A stretch of DNA of 60,000 bases from Hydractinia symbiolongicarpus. Taxonomy: Eukaryota; Cnidaria; Hydrozoa; Anthoathecata; Hydractiniidae. This document shows positions 47,780 to 59,609 of this stretch, one piece after another; position 1 is the first letter of the stretch, and the number at the start of each line of letters is the position of its first letter. Location of the stretch: assembly GCF_029227915.1 (NCBI RefSeq), contig NC_079879.1, positions 27,286,501 through 27,346,500 of the forward strand, read 5' to 3'. The position numbers were made by a program, and so were the translations under genes. The notes below the pieces were generated by a model. That model was not told the DNA's origin. It did not search any database and saw only the letters and a program-made list of their open reading frames with translations.

Positions 47780-47961
47780 GTAAGTAGAATTTTGTTACAT
47801 TTCTTGACACTTCGTATATCACGATTTTACATTTATTGTGAAAACATTCGGATAGAGGTACTGTAGGGCTCAAAAAATAGTGGCAACAACGAAAATATTG
47901 TTACACAAAAATATCTCCCAATATATACTACATCGTATTTTTTAAAGGATTGTCGATGAAA

Positions 47962-48160
47962 TTTAAAAGAGTTGTTCTGATTGAATTAGAGCTGTTGAAA
48001 AGATGTGAAGAAGAAGTCGGCATACTCAAAAAAGAAATGTCTAGCTACTTGCTTCCTTTTTGCTGCTTGAAGAAACTCTTTACGTTAAGATTTCAATCAA
48101 GAACTACGATATTTTCGATTCTCACTTTTACCACACGCTTGTCCTATTCGTACGGAGATT
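47962..48160 (+). other. Possible decayed transposase segment
   Basis: An open frame reads KFKRVVLIELELLKRCEEEV and LKKEMSSYL, charged and coiled-coil-like. It recalls the C-terminal region of KDZ-type transposases in my memory, but this is weak and there is no supporting catalytic motif. Confidence 0.2.
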
Positions 48161-48169
48161 AGAAGACAA

Positions 48170-49390
48170 TGTGAAAGTGCGCGAAAAAACTATAAAAACC
48201 CAATTAAAATTAATGTGACGTGACGGGTCTCCATCTCCGAGACGGATCTTCATCGTTTATGTTCAAAACAGTTTTCTTCTTCTCCTCCTCACTCACTCCA
48301 CGCAGCATGTTCTATTGTTTGTAATCAATTTATATTATCAACTTGTGTCAAGTCATTAAAATATGTTTCTGAACTATAAAGGGAATAAAGAAATTGAGTT
48401 TGTTCCAAAGTCTTTTAGCCCGCATTCATTTCATTCTACTTCAATCAAAACTATTAGCTGTATACTATTTCAACTATTTGTAGAATATATTTTTTTAACA
48501 AGTACTTATTTGCTTCTTATAATAATACAAGATGTATAGTATACGTAAAACTAGCTCACCTCATACGTGGCACTGTATTATATATATTCATTTGTGGAAA
48601 TAAATTGAAATCAATCACAATGGGCTATCAAACAGAAAGTGAATGTTTCAAAATATCATTCCAGGCATGCTATGTAATATATTAAAAAGGATGGCCACAA
48701 GCTTGATCATATTTTTTTTGAAGTAATCACATAAAAAACTTTCTATATTAACAAAAAGCAATATATAAAGAAGTAGTAATCTTCTTGTGAAACATTCTGT
48801 GATGCCACAGATGCTAATGGTTTTGACTTTCGTAGTGCATGAGCATATTTTTTGAAAAAAATAATTATTTGAGGAAACTACAAAGAAAAATTGAGTTACT
48901 GTCAGTACATTTATATACATTATGAGAACCATCATAAAACCATTCAATAAACCTGAAAGTATAATTCATAACTTCAGTCTATGAAATACACAAACACATT
49001 TCATCAAGAAACTACAACTACAAACTACAATCGTTCAATATATATTAACAATTGTTTCACAAAAAAAACGGATTCTTCTATATTCGAAAGCATAACAGAT
49101 TAATCCTTAACGAAGACGATGTGATACACGTTTGCCTAAAGTTCATTCCAGTATATGTTAACAAGTTTTAATGTTGTGAAACAAAAAAAGGTTTCGTTCA
49201 ACCAAGAGATAATCGCTATATACAAAAGTATTCAGGCCTCAATTCATCGAAACAAGACAAGTAGAGTTCGTATATGTGATAATACATTAGACACAATTCA
49301 TTTCCGGCCAAAATTAAGCGAAACGAGAGAAATCTGCAGGGCTTAACTGATAATGCCATAGACAAGTGCCGACTTCGGTGTTATGAAAGG
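48170..49390. other. AT-rich stretch, no gene seen
   Basis: No supported exon, RNA gene or transposon end; short ORFs only. Confidence 0.5.
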
Positions 49391-49394
49391 CCCA

Positions 49395-49900
49395 ATTCAC
49401 CAAAACAACGGAACCTGCTATGTATGGATTGCTTCTAGAAACAGGACCATTTTCCTAAATTTTTTTTCAACGACCTAGCTCACCGAAACAATCAAATCTA
49501 TTATGTACGGATTCCTTTTAGAAACAGGATCCTTTTTCTGAATGTTTACCAATGGCTCAATTTACCGAAATAACCGAATCTGTGATGTATGAATTGCTTC
49601 TAGAAACAGAAGCTTTTTCGTGAATGCTTAACAATGAATCCACCGAAACAACTGAATCTGTGATGTATGGATTGCTTCTAGAAACAGGAGCTCTTTCCTG
49701 AATGATTATCAAAGGTCTAATTTGCGGAAATAACTGTATCTCTTACTTATCAGAGGCTCGATTTACCAACATAACCGAATGTGTTATGTATGGATTGCTT
49801 TTAAAATCGGGAATTCTCACCTGAATATTTTGTGAAGGCAATTTCGCAAATGTTAGCCAACTTTATGTGTATGGATTGCTCCTGACTTGCCAATTCTTTC
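49395..49900. repeat. Diverged 82-bp satellite, about six copies
   Basis: A core TGTATGGATTGCTTCTAGAA recurs at 49421, 49504, 49586, 49664, 49787 and 49868, that is at about 78-83-bp steps with one longer gap. Between cores lie AACAGGA(G/C)C(T)TTTTC and (A/C)CCGAAA(C/T)AAC(C/T)GAATCTG blocks. Confidence 0.82.
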
Positions 49901-50038
49901 CTAACTTTTTTGTTAAAGCCTTACAGATGTAAATTTCTTCCGCCCTTTAAGGAAATAAAAATCTGATATTAAAGTACCACATCAAATGCGGTTGATTAAC
50001 AATTAATATTAAAAATCAAATAGAAGAATAATTTTAAC

Positions 50039-50058
50039 AAAAGAGCTTTGGCTCTTTT
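50039..50058. repeat. 8-bp hairpin AAAAGAGC / GCTCTTTT
   Basis: Perfect stem with a TTTG loop, some 160 bp before the Penelope-like frame. Function unknown. Confidence 0.5.
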
Positions 50059-50159
50059 GGGATAAGGCAGTTTAGAAGGGGATTAAACACAAGACGACGA
50101 TAAACATTTGCGTAGATATTTACGCTCCATCTTATAATACAACCACTATGTATATAACA

Positions 50160-51800
50160 CCAAATGTCAATAAGAAAACAAATTAATCAAGTTCAGAGAG
50201 CACAGAAAACGAATACAAAAAGTTGTATCCACAAGGTTCCAGCCCTGCTCAGTTTTATGGTACCGCCAAGGTTCACAAGATACCACCTAATTCTACAGTA
50301 GCTGACGATTTACCATCACGACCCATCATATCGAATATCGGATCTGCTACTTACAACACATCAAACTACCTCGCGAAATCTTTAACACCGCTGACAAAGT
50401 CAACATATACTACTGAAAGCTCTTTAGATTTTATATTATCATTGAAAGGAGAAAAGATACCTCATAATTACAAACTAGTACCTTTTGACGTCACTAGTTT
50501 ATTCACCAACCTTCCGTTGGAACAAGCGAGAGGAAATGAAACATCTATTAATCTCATGTACAAAACATGTACATTTCAGTTTTAACAACCAACTTATATT
50601 CAGGTAGATGGTGTAGCAATGGGCTCGCCTCTAGGACCAGTCCTAGCATATCTTCATGGTTGAGTTGGAGAATGAAATAGTCCCAAAATTAGAAAATTCA
50701 GTAAAATTTTGGAAGAAATATGTAGATGACACTGTTAATGAAAACTAGATAAACAATGTGCTGATCACACTTAATAGTTACCATTCGAATATCCAGTGAA
50801 CATATGAAGTTAAAAACGATAACTACATAGCCTTTCTTGATGTAAAAACACATCTATTTATCGAAAAGACACGAACACTGACATATAAATGCACTAGAAT
50901 TCATCTGCATCACGCCCATGGAAAGTTGAAACGGTTAAATGGTTGGTGTTGAGAGCGTTTAATATATGCTCTTAATCACAAGATCTGAAATACGAACTAA
51001 ATCACTTAAAAAATGTGTTTATAAAAAACTTATCCCGAAGCAGTTGTATCTAATGTAATTAATAACACACAGCGAAATTTCAACATTCAAAATGCCGACA
51101 CTGTTTCTGAAGAAGACACCAATGAATCTCCAATAACACCTTTCATGGTTTTTATTCTGTCAAGTCTGGCTACGGGAAAATAAATAAGGTTAATTTCGTT
51201 TAAGAAAAGCGAATTAGAAAATAATGGTAACTGCTTAGTAAAGCGTCTAACACTTTTAAACAGTTTCTATCAGCCAATGTCAAGCCACGCATTGCTGATC
51301 AATGTAAAATGTTATGTTTGCTATTTTCTGTGAAATAGAACCAAGGATGAACACAACATGGTGTTGTGTACAAATATACTTGTCCGGTGGAATAGTGCGA
51401 TGCTACATACATTGGTGAAACAGCCAGGAGGCTTAATGAAAGATAGACCACCAAAAACGCGATAAGAACTCTCACATCCTAAAACATTCAGTCATTGAGA
51501 ATTACCAACTTGGTGAACAAAAGAACCTCTGTATTTTGATAGATAATGTTCACCACTTTAAAAAGAAAAAAATAGCTGAGGCTATGTATATTTGTGATAA
51601 CAGTCCCACGCTTAATGTACAGGGATTATCTGTTCCATTAAAATTGTTTTAAGATAAATATTATTTATAGTCAACAAGGGGAGGAGTGCATTTGTGCACC
51701 GCGCGGTGGACGTTACCCTCACCAACGGTATATAGTTTATATACCTTTGGGTATGCCGTTATGTGTTATATGTTTCGTTAAGTATTGTTTTATACGTCCT
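50160..51800 (+). mobile_element. Penelope-like retroelement, 5' truncated and decayed
   Basis: RT remnants and a GIY-YIG endonuclease remnant in the right order define a Penelope-like element. The 3' end after the stop at 51652 holds a perfect 12-bp palindrome CACCGCGCGGTG (about 51698) and GGTATATA GTT TATATACC (about 51729). Exact element borders were not found. Confidence 0.72.
50223..51652 (+). pseudogene. Penelope-like RT and GIY-YIG endonuclease, multiply frameshifted
   Basis: The first 120 codons read GSSPAQFYGTAKVHKIP, LPSRPIISNIGSATYNTSNY and LVPFDVTSLFTNLPLE, typical of Penelope-type reverse transcriptase. After a break, VDGVAMGSPLGPVLA and KKYVDDTV (catalytic YVDD) appear. Farther on, VYKYTCPV and CDATYIGETARRLNER are the GIY-YIG-type endonuclease core, and the end is LNVQGLSVPLKLF plus stop. 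Several stops and frameshifts make it non-functional. Confidence 0.8.
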
Positions 51801-51809
51801 CTGTGTATT

Positions 51810-52430
51810 GCGTAGTTGTTGAAAATTATATTTAAAAAACTTTTGAGATAATTGTAACAATTTACGTTGATAATTGTCTTGTAGTAACAAGACGAAATAT
51901 CCGTTAAAATAAAATAAAAAATGTCATCATCAATCAAACTTCTCGTATTTATTTTTATTGTGAAGTTATATACCGAATTAATATATAAGACTAATTAAGC
52001 AAGAACATATTTGTTAATATCGATCTGCTTGTGCTAAGGCACTTGCCATTGTATAACTGGATGTCAGTTGAGCTTGCTGCAATTTTTGGTTATATAAATT
52101 GGCAAAACAGTAACAGCTAGTGGATTTCAATAATCAGTTTCTTCACTAAAAAACAATTAATCTTTAAGAATCTTGCTATTAGATCACAGAAATGTTACAC
52201 GAAAAAACTTTGGAAATGAATACAATTAATTTGGAAACTATGAATTTTAGGAAAAGTAATAGCAAACAGAGAAATATATCACCTAGCAGTCATAATATGT
52301 ATTGTAAAGAAACAAATAACAACAACATGATCAAGACTAACATTTTATTCCAATACATGGAAAAAGAGTTTGGCAGTACTTTTAAGCTCTATCATGTGTA
52401 CAGGTAGTGGCATAAAAAGACACCTTAGTC
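51810..52430. other. AT-rich stretch, no gene seen
   Basis: No exon or element recognised. Confidence 0.45.
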
Positions 52431-52439
52431 ATTAAAGTT

Positions 52440-52693
52440 ACTGCAAAAAAACTTTCATAACAAAAGAACCATCCAGTATGTAAATTCTCTGCCTCAAACC
52501 ACTGATGGTGATTTATATTTAATGTGGTCTGTGCTCAATGGATTTCAGGATGGACCAGGTTTCCAGTGTTTAGCTCCCATTGCTACAAAAATCTTTATGA
52601 AATGACAAACTAACTAGACAATGGGGGGACATTGAACTTATAATCTCAAGTAGAGGAGATGATTCAAACGCTCTACCGACAGAGCTGCCCTAA
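52440..52693 (-). mobile_element. tRNA-derived SINE-like repeat
   Basis: On the minus strand the 5' end reads GGGCAGCTCTGTCGGTAGAG, a near match to the pol III A box with a D-arm (GCTC/GAGC). Some 30 bases later AGTTCAATGTC resembles the B box. The body continues as non-tRNA sequence (GCTAAACACTGGAAACCTGG). It lacks a proper anticodon arm and acceptor closure, so it is a SINE-like repeat rather than a tRNA gene. Confidence 0.55.
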
Positions 52694-52879
52694 ATCCATC
52701 ATCTTTTTAAGAACTTATGGGAACATGACCTTATATTTGCTGCAATGATTTCCACAACATAGCTTAGTACACCTTTTTTGCTTGACATGACATTCATATT
52801 CTTTTTAGAAAGATTGCAGTTCCCGAGCATTAACAAATGTAAAAATAACATTTTGCATTGATTATAATGTTTTGTTAGA

Positions 52880-53400
52880 AACAGCATCCATACTTTTACT
52901 AACAGCGCGTGAAACCGCCACAGCATTGACGCAATTCTTATATTGATTTTCACCACACAGTGTTCTGTTAAAGGCACATAAGACGTATATTGGTTCCATG
53001 GTTACAGAACTCTCATGCACACATTCGCTAAAATTTTCAAGAGGGGAAAGCAAATACACAGTTTGTGCTTGCTATCAACGACACAGTATCCATAAATTCG
53101 GCAGATTTTTTAAAAAAAATTATATTTGGCGCACTTTTTTACATGTGTTGTAAACGACTCAGCATCCATACATTTCTTAGATTGTTTTTCACTGATCATT
53201 CACTCGTTCGTTGTAATGTAATCAGTTTCTCCACTAAAAAACAAAACACAAAACAATAAAATATTGAAGCAATTCTCCGGAATTTGCAGACAATACATAG
53301 AGGTCTAATAGTACTCTAAAAGATGTGTTCACATATTTCTATTTGAGGAGTCTAAAGCAATAAAAAAGCAAGGACTTACATTTACATTGTATGGATCTTC
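52880..53400. repeat. Scattered ATCCATAC motifs (satellite-like)
   Basis: GCATCCATAC-type motifs recur near 52887, 53085 and 53166, the inverse of the TGTATGGAT core at 49.4 kb, at about 80-bp or larger steps. Degenerate; no gene seen here. Confidence 0.35.
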
Positions 53401-53649
53401 GTTTAATATTATTCTTACGATTTTTCATATCAGTAATTGGCTGTCTGTTCTATATTACCAAAAATACAATTTAGCAAAGCAAAAAAATGAATGCCAAGAT
53501 TTAACCTAAATATAACGTAAATATTTCTTAATAACCCTAGAAGGACACTGGTCTCTGCTTCATGTACAATAAAAATATAAAGTAAAAGAACGTTTTAGTC
53601 CAAAGTAAAAGTCTGCATAACTTTTTAAACAGTTGTGTGAAAGTTTAAC

Positions 53650-53840
53650 AAACATTTAAGAAATTTCCTCAAATAATTATTTTTAACGTTGCAAAAATAA
53701 GAAATATAAAAACATTTATATATATGCAAATAGTAATGAATGGAAACATTTAAGAAGTTTCCTCAAATAATTATTTTTTAATGCTGGAAATATATAAATA
53801 AAAAACCCATCTATTCATGCATGCAGATAGTAATGAATGG
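53650..53840. repeat. Two tandem copies of a 94-bp repeat
   Basis: AACATTTAAGAA(A/G)TTTCCTC followed by AAATAATTATTTTT and (A/C)A(A/G)ATAGTAATGAATGGAAA occurs at 53651 and 53745. Confidence 0.8.
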
Positions 53841-53844
53841 AAAC

Positions 53845-55290
53845 TCGTTGTTCTTAATCGAAAAAAAATTTTTATATAGAAAAATCCTAGTTGGTACAGA
53901 TTGCATTTTTGCTGTTTTTTAGGCTGAATCAAAAAGAAAAACATTTATGTGGAGTATTTGTTCCACTAGTGCTATTGGCTTTATACCATAGGTTATAACT
54001 GTGTGCCGTTTTCATGAATACAAATAGGTCCAGAATCAATTTTTAAAAGCCAATTGCTCTTTTCAAGTACAAGTTTCAGGAATTTCATAAAGTTTCTTCA
54101 TTGACGGTATTTTTTGGGCTTGGTGACTTGTTGATTATATTTTCAGCCTGAACACATATGTATTGGTTTTGACGCACAATCAAACACTTGCAACACTGAC
54201 ACTGGTCCATTGTGGCCAAAAAGTAGCGATGTATGTCACTCACTAACTGCAATGCTTGTTGATTCTTTTTTCCTTATTGCTTTATAAAAATCCAAACAAT
54301 GTTTTCAATTCTGTTGACATGGTCACAAAAAGACAAATAGAAATAACAGACTTCGTAGACTACGCATTCATTGAGAAAATTGTATTACATCCAGACTATT
54401 AGAGAACTCCATTTCAATTAAATTTTAACAAAGTTTTGTGATATATAGTATGATTTTCATTAAGTATATGCGGGAATATTGGAATACCATGCTTGACTCT
54501 GTACAGTTAATCAGTTAAAGCTAAGATGTTAATGGATAACAATATAGAACCACTGAATTATGTTTCACATGAATTAAATTCCATGTGGACTATTTTTTTT
54601 TGTGGATGCCACATCGTCTGTAATTAGTTTGCAGATATTTTTTGAGCTGATTAATTAATGTGAATAACTGTTTTTTGTAGACAGACTTAGTTCAAATATC
54701 TCAAGTGGACTTTATTTGACAATTTTTTTAAACAACAATACCATGAATTTTACCCATGCTAAACATAATTCACGGAATACAAACACTGTGATCAGTAGGA
54801 AACGCATGTTTGGCCAATGTAGCTTTGATACACAAAGAAATATTGACATAAATTCTGTATTTTTTCTTAAAAAAAACAAAAAAATGTTCCCTGATTTTTA
54901 AAATGTATGTTGGGTTTATAGTTAACGGACTAGTTTTTATGTGTCTTGAGCCATCGTGACAACGTTTTGCAAAATAGAAAATGTTTGGTGGCTAATCCTG
55001 CTGGAAAAGGTTTTAATATGGTGTAGTTATTTCGTGCTTTTTTCACCGCTACTTGTGAGATTTTAAAATATATGTTCAGGTAGGGGGTACAGTACATCTG
55101 AATAAAGCACTCCGCCATGATGTGTGACGGTTTAAGTGATCCAACTGGCATTCAATGTCTTATAAATAACTCAATTTTATTTGAATCGCACTTGCAGAAA
55201 ACTTCTTTCTATAACAACTCAACAGAGTTTTAGTATAACGTATATCTGCACTAATCACTAGATGAATGGCAGGGTTTAACTGCATTTAAC
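53845..55290. other. AT-rich stretch, no gene seen
   Basis: Only short, unsupported ORFs; no recognisable element. Confidence 0.45.
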
Positions 55291-55304
55291 GCTCAAACTG
55301 TCGT

Positions 55305-55646
55305 TTAACATAGATATTGAGGTCAACATACCCATACTCATCGAAAAGGATTGGAATGAGTACTATTACAGGGAGCTGTTACAATTCAGGCATGAGCCAT
55401 CTAACGAAGTGGACGGAAATGCAATAGCAATAATAAGAACTGATTCTTTACAAAACGAAAGCATTGTTGTACACATGCCACAAAACATATCAAAAATATT
55501 TTTCATGTTCTTGAAAGTCTCGAACACTTCGATTACAGCTTAGGTTTGTGGAAAGAGAGTTAATCGTGGAGGTGGATATGGTCTGGAAATACCAGTTGTG
55601 AATAAGTTTTATGGACAAGAAAAATTGGTTTGCGAAGAAGATTGAG
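55305..55646 (+). pseudogene. HIRAN-like domain relic
   Basis: One frame reads VNIPILIEKDWNEYYYREL, then RHEPSNEVDGNAIAII, SIVVHMPQNISKIF and, after an in-frame TAG near 55542, CGKRVNRGGGYGLEIP. The order W..Y..E, R(E/H)P.N..D..A(V/I)A, V.H.P..IS and GLEIP matches HIRAN-type domains, found in DNA-repair helicases (HLTF/Rad5) and as small proteins in marine invertebrates. No start codon or introns are evident. It is dead because of the stop. Confidence 0.55.
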
Positions 55647-55769
55647 ACTGTAAAAGCAGACATTTCCTGTAAAGTTTTAAAGTGTTTAAAATAGATATTT
55701 TAAAATTAAATGCTTATCTCTAATTTTTTGAATTGTACGCTAATTGGAGAGAAAAAAAGCCTATAGTTG

Positions 55770-55852
55770 CCATTTCGTGCAAAAAAATTTGTCCGCTCGA
55801 GTGTCCGTTAATTAAGTGTCCGCTAATTGAAGAGAATACTGTATACATTTAT
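55770..55852 (-). mobile_element. Tigger/pogo-like terminal repeat (one end)
   Basis: The minus strand reads CAGTATTCTCTTCAATTAGC then GGACACTTAATTAACGGACA, with TA outside, in the style of Tigger/pogo termini (CAGT...CGGACA repeats). The partner end was not found in the window. The HIRAN relic lies just inside this end. Confidence 0.5.
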
Positions 55853-56529
55853 TTTCAGCAGCATTTTAAGCTCTACTCAATAAAGGCGACGGGTATTCAC
55901 TAAGTAGATTTTTCTGCGGGCCTTATCGACTAGTGTAGGTGCTTACACGATTTCAACTGAGTTAACTATTTTTACTCGCTAAACGACAAAATTACAAGAC
56001 GAAATTTAAGCAAAAATTTACACATGTAACATGACATAAAATATAATAAGAAATAAACACTTACTAGATATATAGTGGCGTAAGCCAAGCCAACTACATG
56101 TGAGAGAAAACAACTAAAACAGATGCTGAGATACAGGACAACTCCTGTGATGTATGAAAGAAAAATTTCACTCAACAGCAAATTTAATACAAAAATGTAT
56201 GTTCGACTCTGTCATTACATGTTGAAGACTGAATGCGCAGAAAAAAGATGTGCAAGATGTGCAGAAAATTTAACTAAAAATAGTACCAAAATTACAATTA
56301 TTCTCTTTACATAATTAACACGGGACAATACATCACAACACAAAACTAACAAAATGCATCTTGTTCTCCACCGCAGAGCGAACTCTACAGCAGAGCACAT
56401 ACGCGACACCACAAGGACAATACAAATGACGTATCAAAATAAATGTCAATACGGCCGGAAATTCATGTAGGCTGTTGTTTTGTGAGCTACTTTACGTATC
56501 CGCACCCTAAGCAACGTTCATTTACACAT

Positions 56530-56710
56530 ATGCGCATTAGAAAAGATAGAATTATCACATTTATGTTATCTTAAAATAACTCGAGTTATCTTACAATCAA
56601 GACATTTATGTGAATATACACGCATTCCGAAATCACATTAATAGAGTTATCTTAAGATAGCACTTGTTATCTTAAAATAACTTTATTAATGTGACTTTTG
56701 AATGCCGTAG
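56530..56710. repeat. Cluster of palindromes (MITE-like)
   Basis: The largest palindrome has arms 56633-56659 and 56668-56694 (two mismatches) around a short loop, with similarity continuing outward to about 56621 and 56709. A second palindrome, ATAACTCGAGTTAT, lies near 56577. The shared TTATCTTAA motif repeats through the cluster. Confidence 0.7.
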
Positions 56711-56759
56711 GGCTGAGCCGAAACCAAACCATCGCGCTATCGCAATTAAAAAAGGTATT

Positions 56760-56810
56760 AAAATTAAAAACTTAAATTTAGAGTTAAAAACTCTAATTTA
56801 GTATTTTTAG
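56760..56810. repeat. Short hairpin AAATTTAGAGTT / AACTCTAATTT
   Basis: Imperfect inverted repeat of about 12 bp per arm with an AAA loop. Confidence 0.5.
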
Positions 56811-56899
56811 AAAAAACAACTTTTCTTTTTTATTTCCAGATCTCCTTCCTGGTTATTTCTTGAAGTTGGATATGTCAGGTTAACAATAACAAATTTTGA

Positions 56900-58480
56900 A
56901 GAGGTTTTTCTGTTTGTGTAAAATCTTTCTGACGCTATACGTTAATTATTTACTAAGGGTAATCAATTTCATTGTAGCGCGCTCTCAAAATGAGCCCTAA
57001 AAGAAAGCCAGCCCTTAGCAAAAAATGGCTATAAATATTTCATAAGTTATTAAATGTTTCAATCCAAATATTAAATTATTACGGTTCTTGCGTTCCTTTA
57101 CATTTCGGGGATCGTGTGCGCGGGGTTGATGATGGGCTATGTTACGGTAATCCCCTAAAAATAAGTTAATAAAAAGGGAGAAGAAAAACGCGAATGGTCT
57201 AAAAAAGATCCTGAATCTAAACATAGATCTTGATAAACGTGGGTCTCTTTTAATGTGTTTCTTTGTGAACTAAAAAATCTCACTATAGGAGTCTCAAAGG
57301 CTCTTTATAGGAGAACAGAGGTTTCTACTGTTACATGTATGTTAGCAATTTATTATGTATAAATATGCCTCAGGGTAAGATATCAAAGTTTCCAATAATC
57401 TGTTAGGTTTACTGAATTTTATTTGATCTGACCTACATACTAACTATGAGTATAGCCTAACGCAACTATGACATCATAACCATTGAAACTTTAAATTGCT
57501 TCTAGTCAACATTAGAGTAAAAATAAATAATAAAAACATGTCTGTCATGTCACATCATACTTCATTTTAAGTGAAGAAAATAAAAAAAAAAGTTTGACCT
57601 TTGTTTCCCATTACCGCGAACGTTTGTCTGTTTTATAAAAATAATGTTTTGAGTAAAAAATTTTGGAATGAATTTCTCTACAAATTGTCATTTTGCTCGA
57701 TATTCAGCAAATTATAAAGTGTAACCTTTCTGGAGTATGGCATTGAAAAATAGGTGCAACTTACACTCGTTTTTCCGTAGTATATTTCGTGCACATTAAC
57801 CATTCACAGAAAAACTTAACCACATAAGAATATTAAAACCATTTCCGTTAAGGTAGATTTCCACTTAAAATCAAACAAATCGGAAAAAAGCAATAAAAAT
57901 ACTGAAATTTGATTAAATATCTGCTAATTATTTTGTTTTTAAAATTTTTTGTTCCTGAAAGTTGACTGGCTTTAAACCTTTCTGCTTTCTTAGCATTGAA
58001 ATAATCCACTCCGCCGCTATTCCTTTGCAGGCTTAATTTTGTTTTAAAAAGATTTAATCTTTGACGTCAGTTAACTAGAGAATTGATATTAAAACTGGCT
58101 GAACTGACTTGAACAACGCTCAATCAATAGTCATGACTATGCCAAACCTACAATCTTGGGCGACGTTTTTGGTTATAAAATATGGTGTAGGTAGGACCAG
58201 CTCATACACGTTGTTAACATTTCTGAAAGTACTGAGAGAAAAAGATATTTTTATTTTCCCATTTTTTGCTAAAATTGACCCAGTCCCAAGTCATTTAACG
58301 TACAAAACGCCTCAGATTATTCTGGGGCCTGTTAACAATACAGTTGATAACTCCAGCATTCATTTTATCAAATCACTTTCTCGAGTCTCTTGAACTTTCG
58401 TTAATACTTCATGGAGAAAGACATAAACAGAAAAATAACTGATACAAATATAATCTGATTTCTAACATATATACATTGTG
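56900..58480. other. AT-rich stretch, no supported gene
   Basis: The 94-codon frame at 58109-58393 has no splice context or recognisable motif, so I do not call it a gene. Confidence 0.45.
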
Positions 58481-58493
58481 CTTTTAAACAATT

Positions 58494-58549
58494 TTGGCAG
58501 AGCTACATATCAGTCCAGAACCTTTAGGACTGTGAAATATTTCTGCCAA
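58494..58549. repeat. Two-tier 56-nt hairpin
   Basis: Outer arms TTGGCAGA / TCTGCCAA (8 bp) and inner arms CAGTCC / GGACTG (6 bp) enclose a 10-base loop, with partly pairing AT-rich middle segments. Size is like a small-RNA precursor; no evidence of expression. Confidence 0.55.
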
Positions 58550-59331
58550 GTAATTGTAAGAAATGTTTAGTAAAATAAAAAAAATAATAAACCTATGTAA
58601 ATAAGCAAAATAGAAAGAAAATAAAACACTTCAACACTACAAAACAAAAGTAAGTTCAAATAAAAAAGATATCGTTCTAAATTTTAAACACTTTCTAGAC
58701 AAAACAGTGATTTTATATATGTCCTTTTTGTTTTTCGACCAATAACAGCCTTGACAAATTGTGCACTTAATAAGGTTCAGCATAATTAACGTAATATATA
58801 TCTACGATATCTCCAAAATTACATAAGATGTAAACTACATTTATTAAAACGCTTAAAAACGTATTTGTCCGAATCATGCTACTAGACACAAAAAGTTATT
58901 AAACAAAACAAAGAAGCACGACATTTTATAGTTTGTTACCACTTGCTATTTTAATATAACGCAGTTAAAAAAAGGAGGTAATTCAGCACGTCTTTTATCT
59001 CATTTTCTTTTCCGCTTCCCTTCCACCCTCTCATTAGCGGTCAGGCTGTCAAATAGTATAACGCTTTCTAAACGAAGTATAATACAGCTAGTTATTTATA
59101 TACTAGTTTATACTTCATGCATTTTTAGCACAAAGTGTAGATTATGAACGATTAGTTAGTGCAACACTCCAGTTCTATAAAACATCGCCTAAAAATTTTC
59201 TAAAGAGATTCTATTTCGTCGGAATTTTTTTTTATACGCCGGTTTTTACAACGGGAAATGTAATTGTTTTGTTATGAATTGGTGTATTGGTATTATTTTG
59301 TTTTAATCTGCAACATTTTTTAAAAAATTAG

Positions 59332-59607
59332 GGTGATAAGAATGCACGAAAAAAACTTCGATATTTCGACTTACAAGAACACCGTCAAGGAATATTAGAG
59401 CCAGTATTAAACACTGCAGGACCTCTGAAGCAAGTTATATATATCCTAACATGGGGAGCAATGATTAGTGCATATTATAGTATCAGGATACGAAATTGTA
59501 GGAATCCCGCAATCCCCCCTTGCCTCTGCATTCCACCACGCCACACGCATATCGATGTTAAAAATTCCCAATTAGAAATATTGTCGTCCCAAAGTTTACA
59601 AAATTAA
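59332..59607 (+). CDS. Unidentified open segment after a splice acceptor
   Basis: After an AAAAAATTAG acceptor, 91 codons are open to TAA. The first part (NARKKLRYFDLQEHRQGILE) looks protein-like; the later part (RIRNCRNPAIPPCLCIPPRH) less so. There is no upstream exon in view and no recognisable family, so it may be a terminal exon or chance. Confidence 0.22.
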   Translation, partial: GDKNARKKLRYFDLQEHRQGILEPVLNTAGPLKQVIYILTWGAMISAYYSIRIRNCRNPAIPPCLCIPPRHTHIDVKNSQLEILSSQSLQN

Positions 59608-59609
59608 AG

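Noticed and set aside
58109-58393. 94-codon plus-strand ORF
   Set aside because: No recognisable motif, homology or splice context, and composition like the surrounding non-coding DNA.
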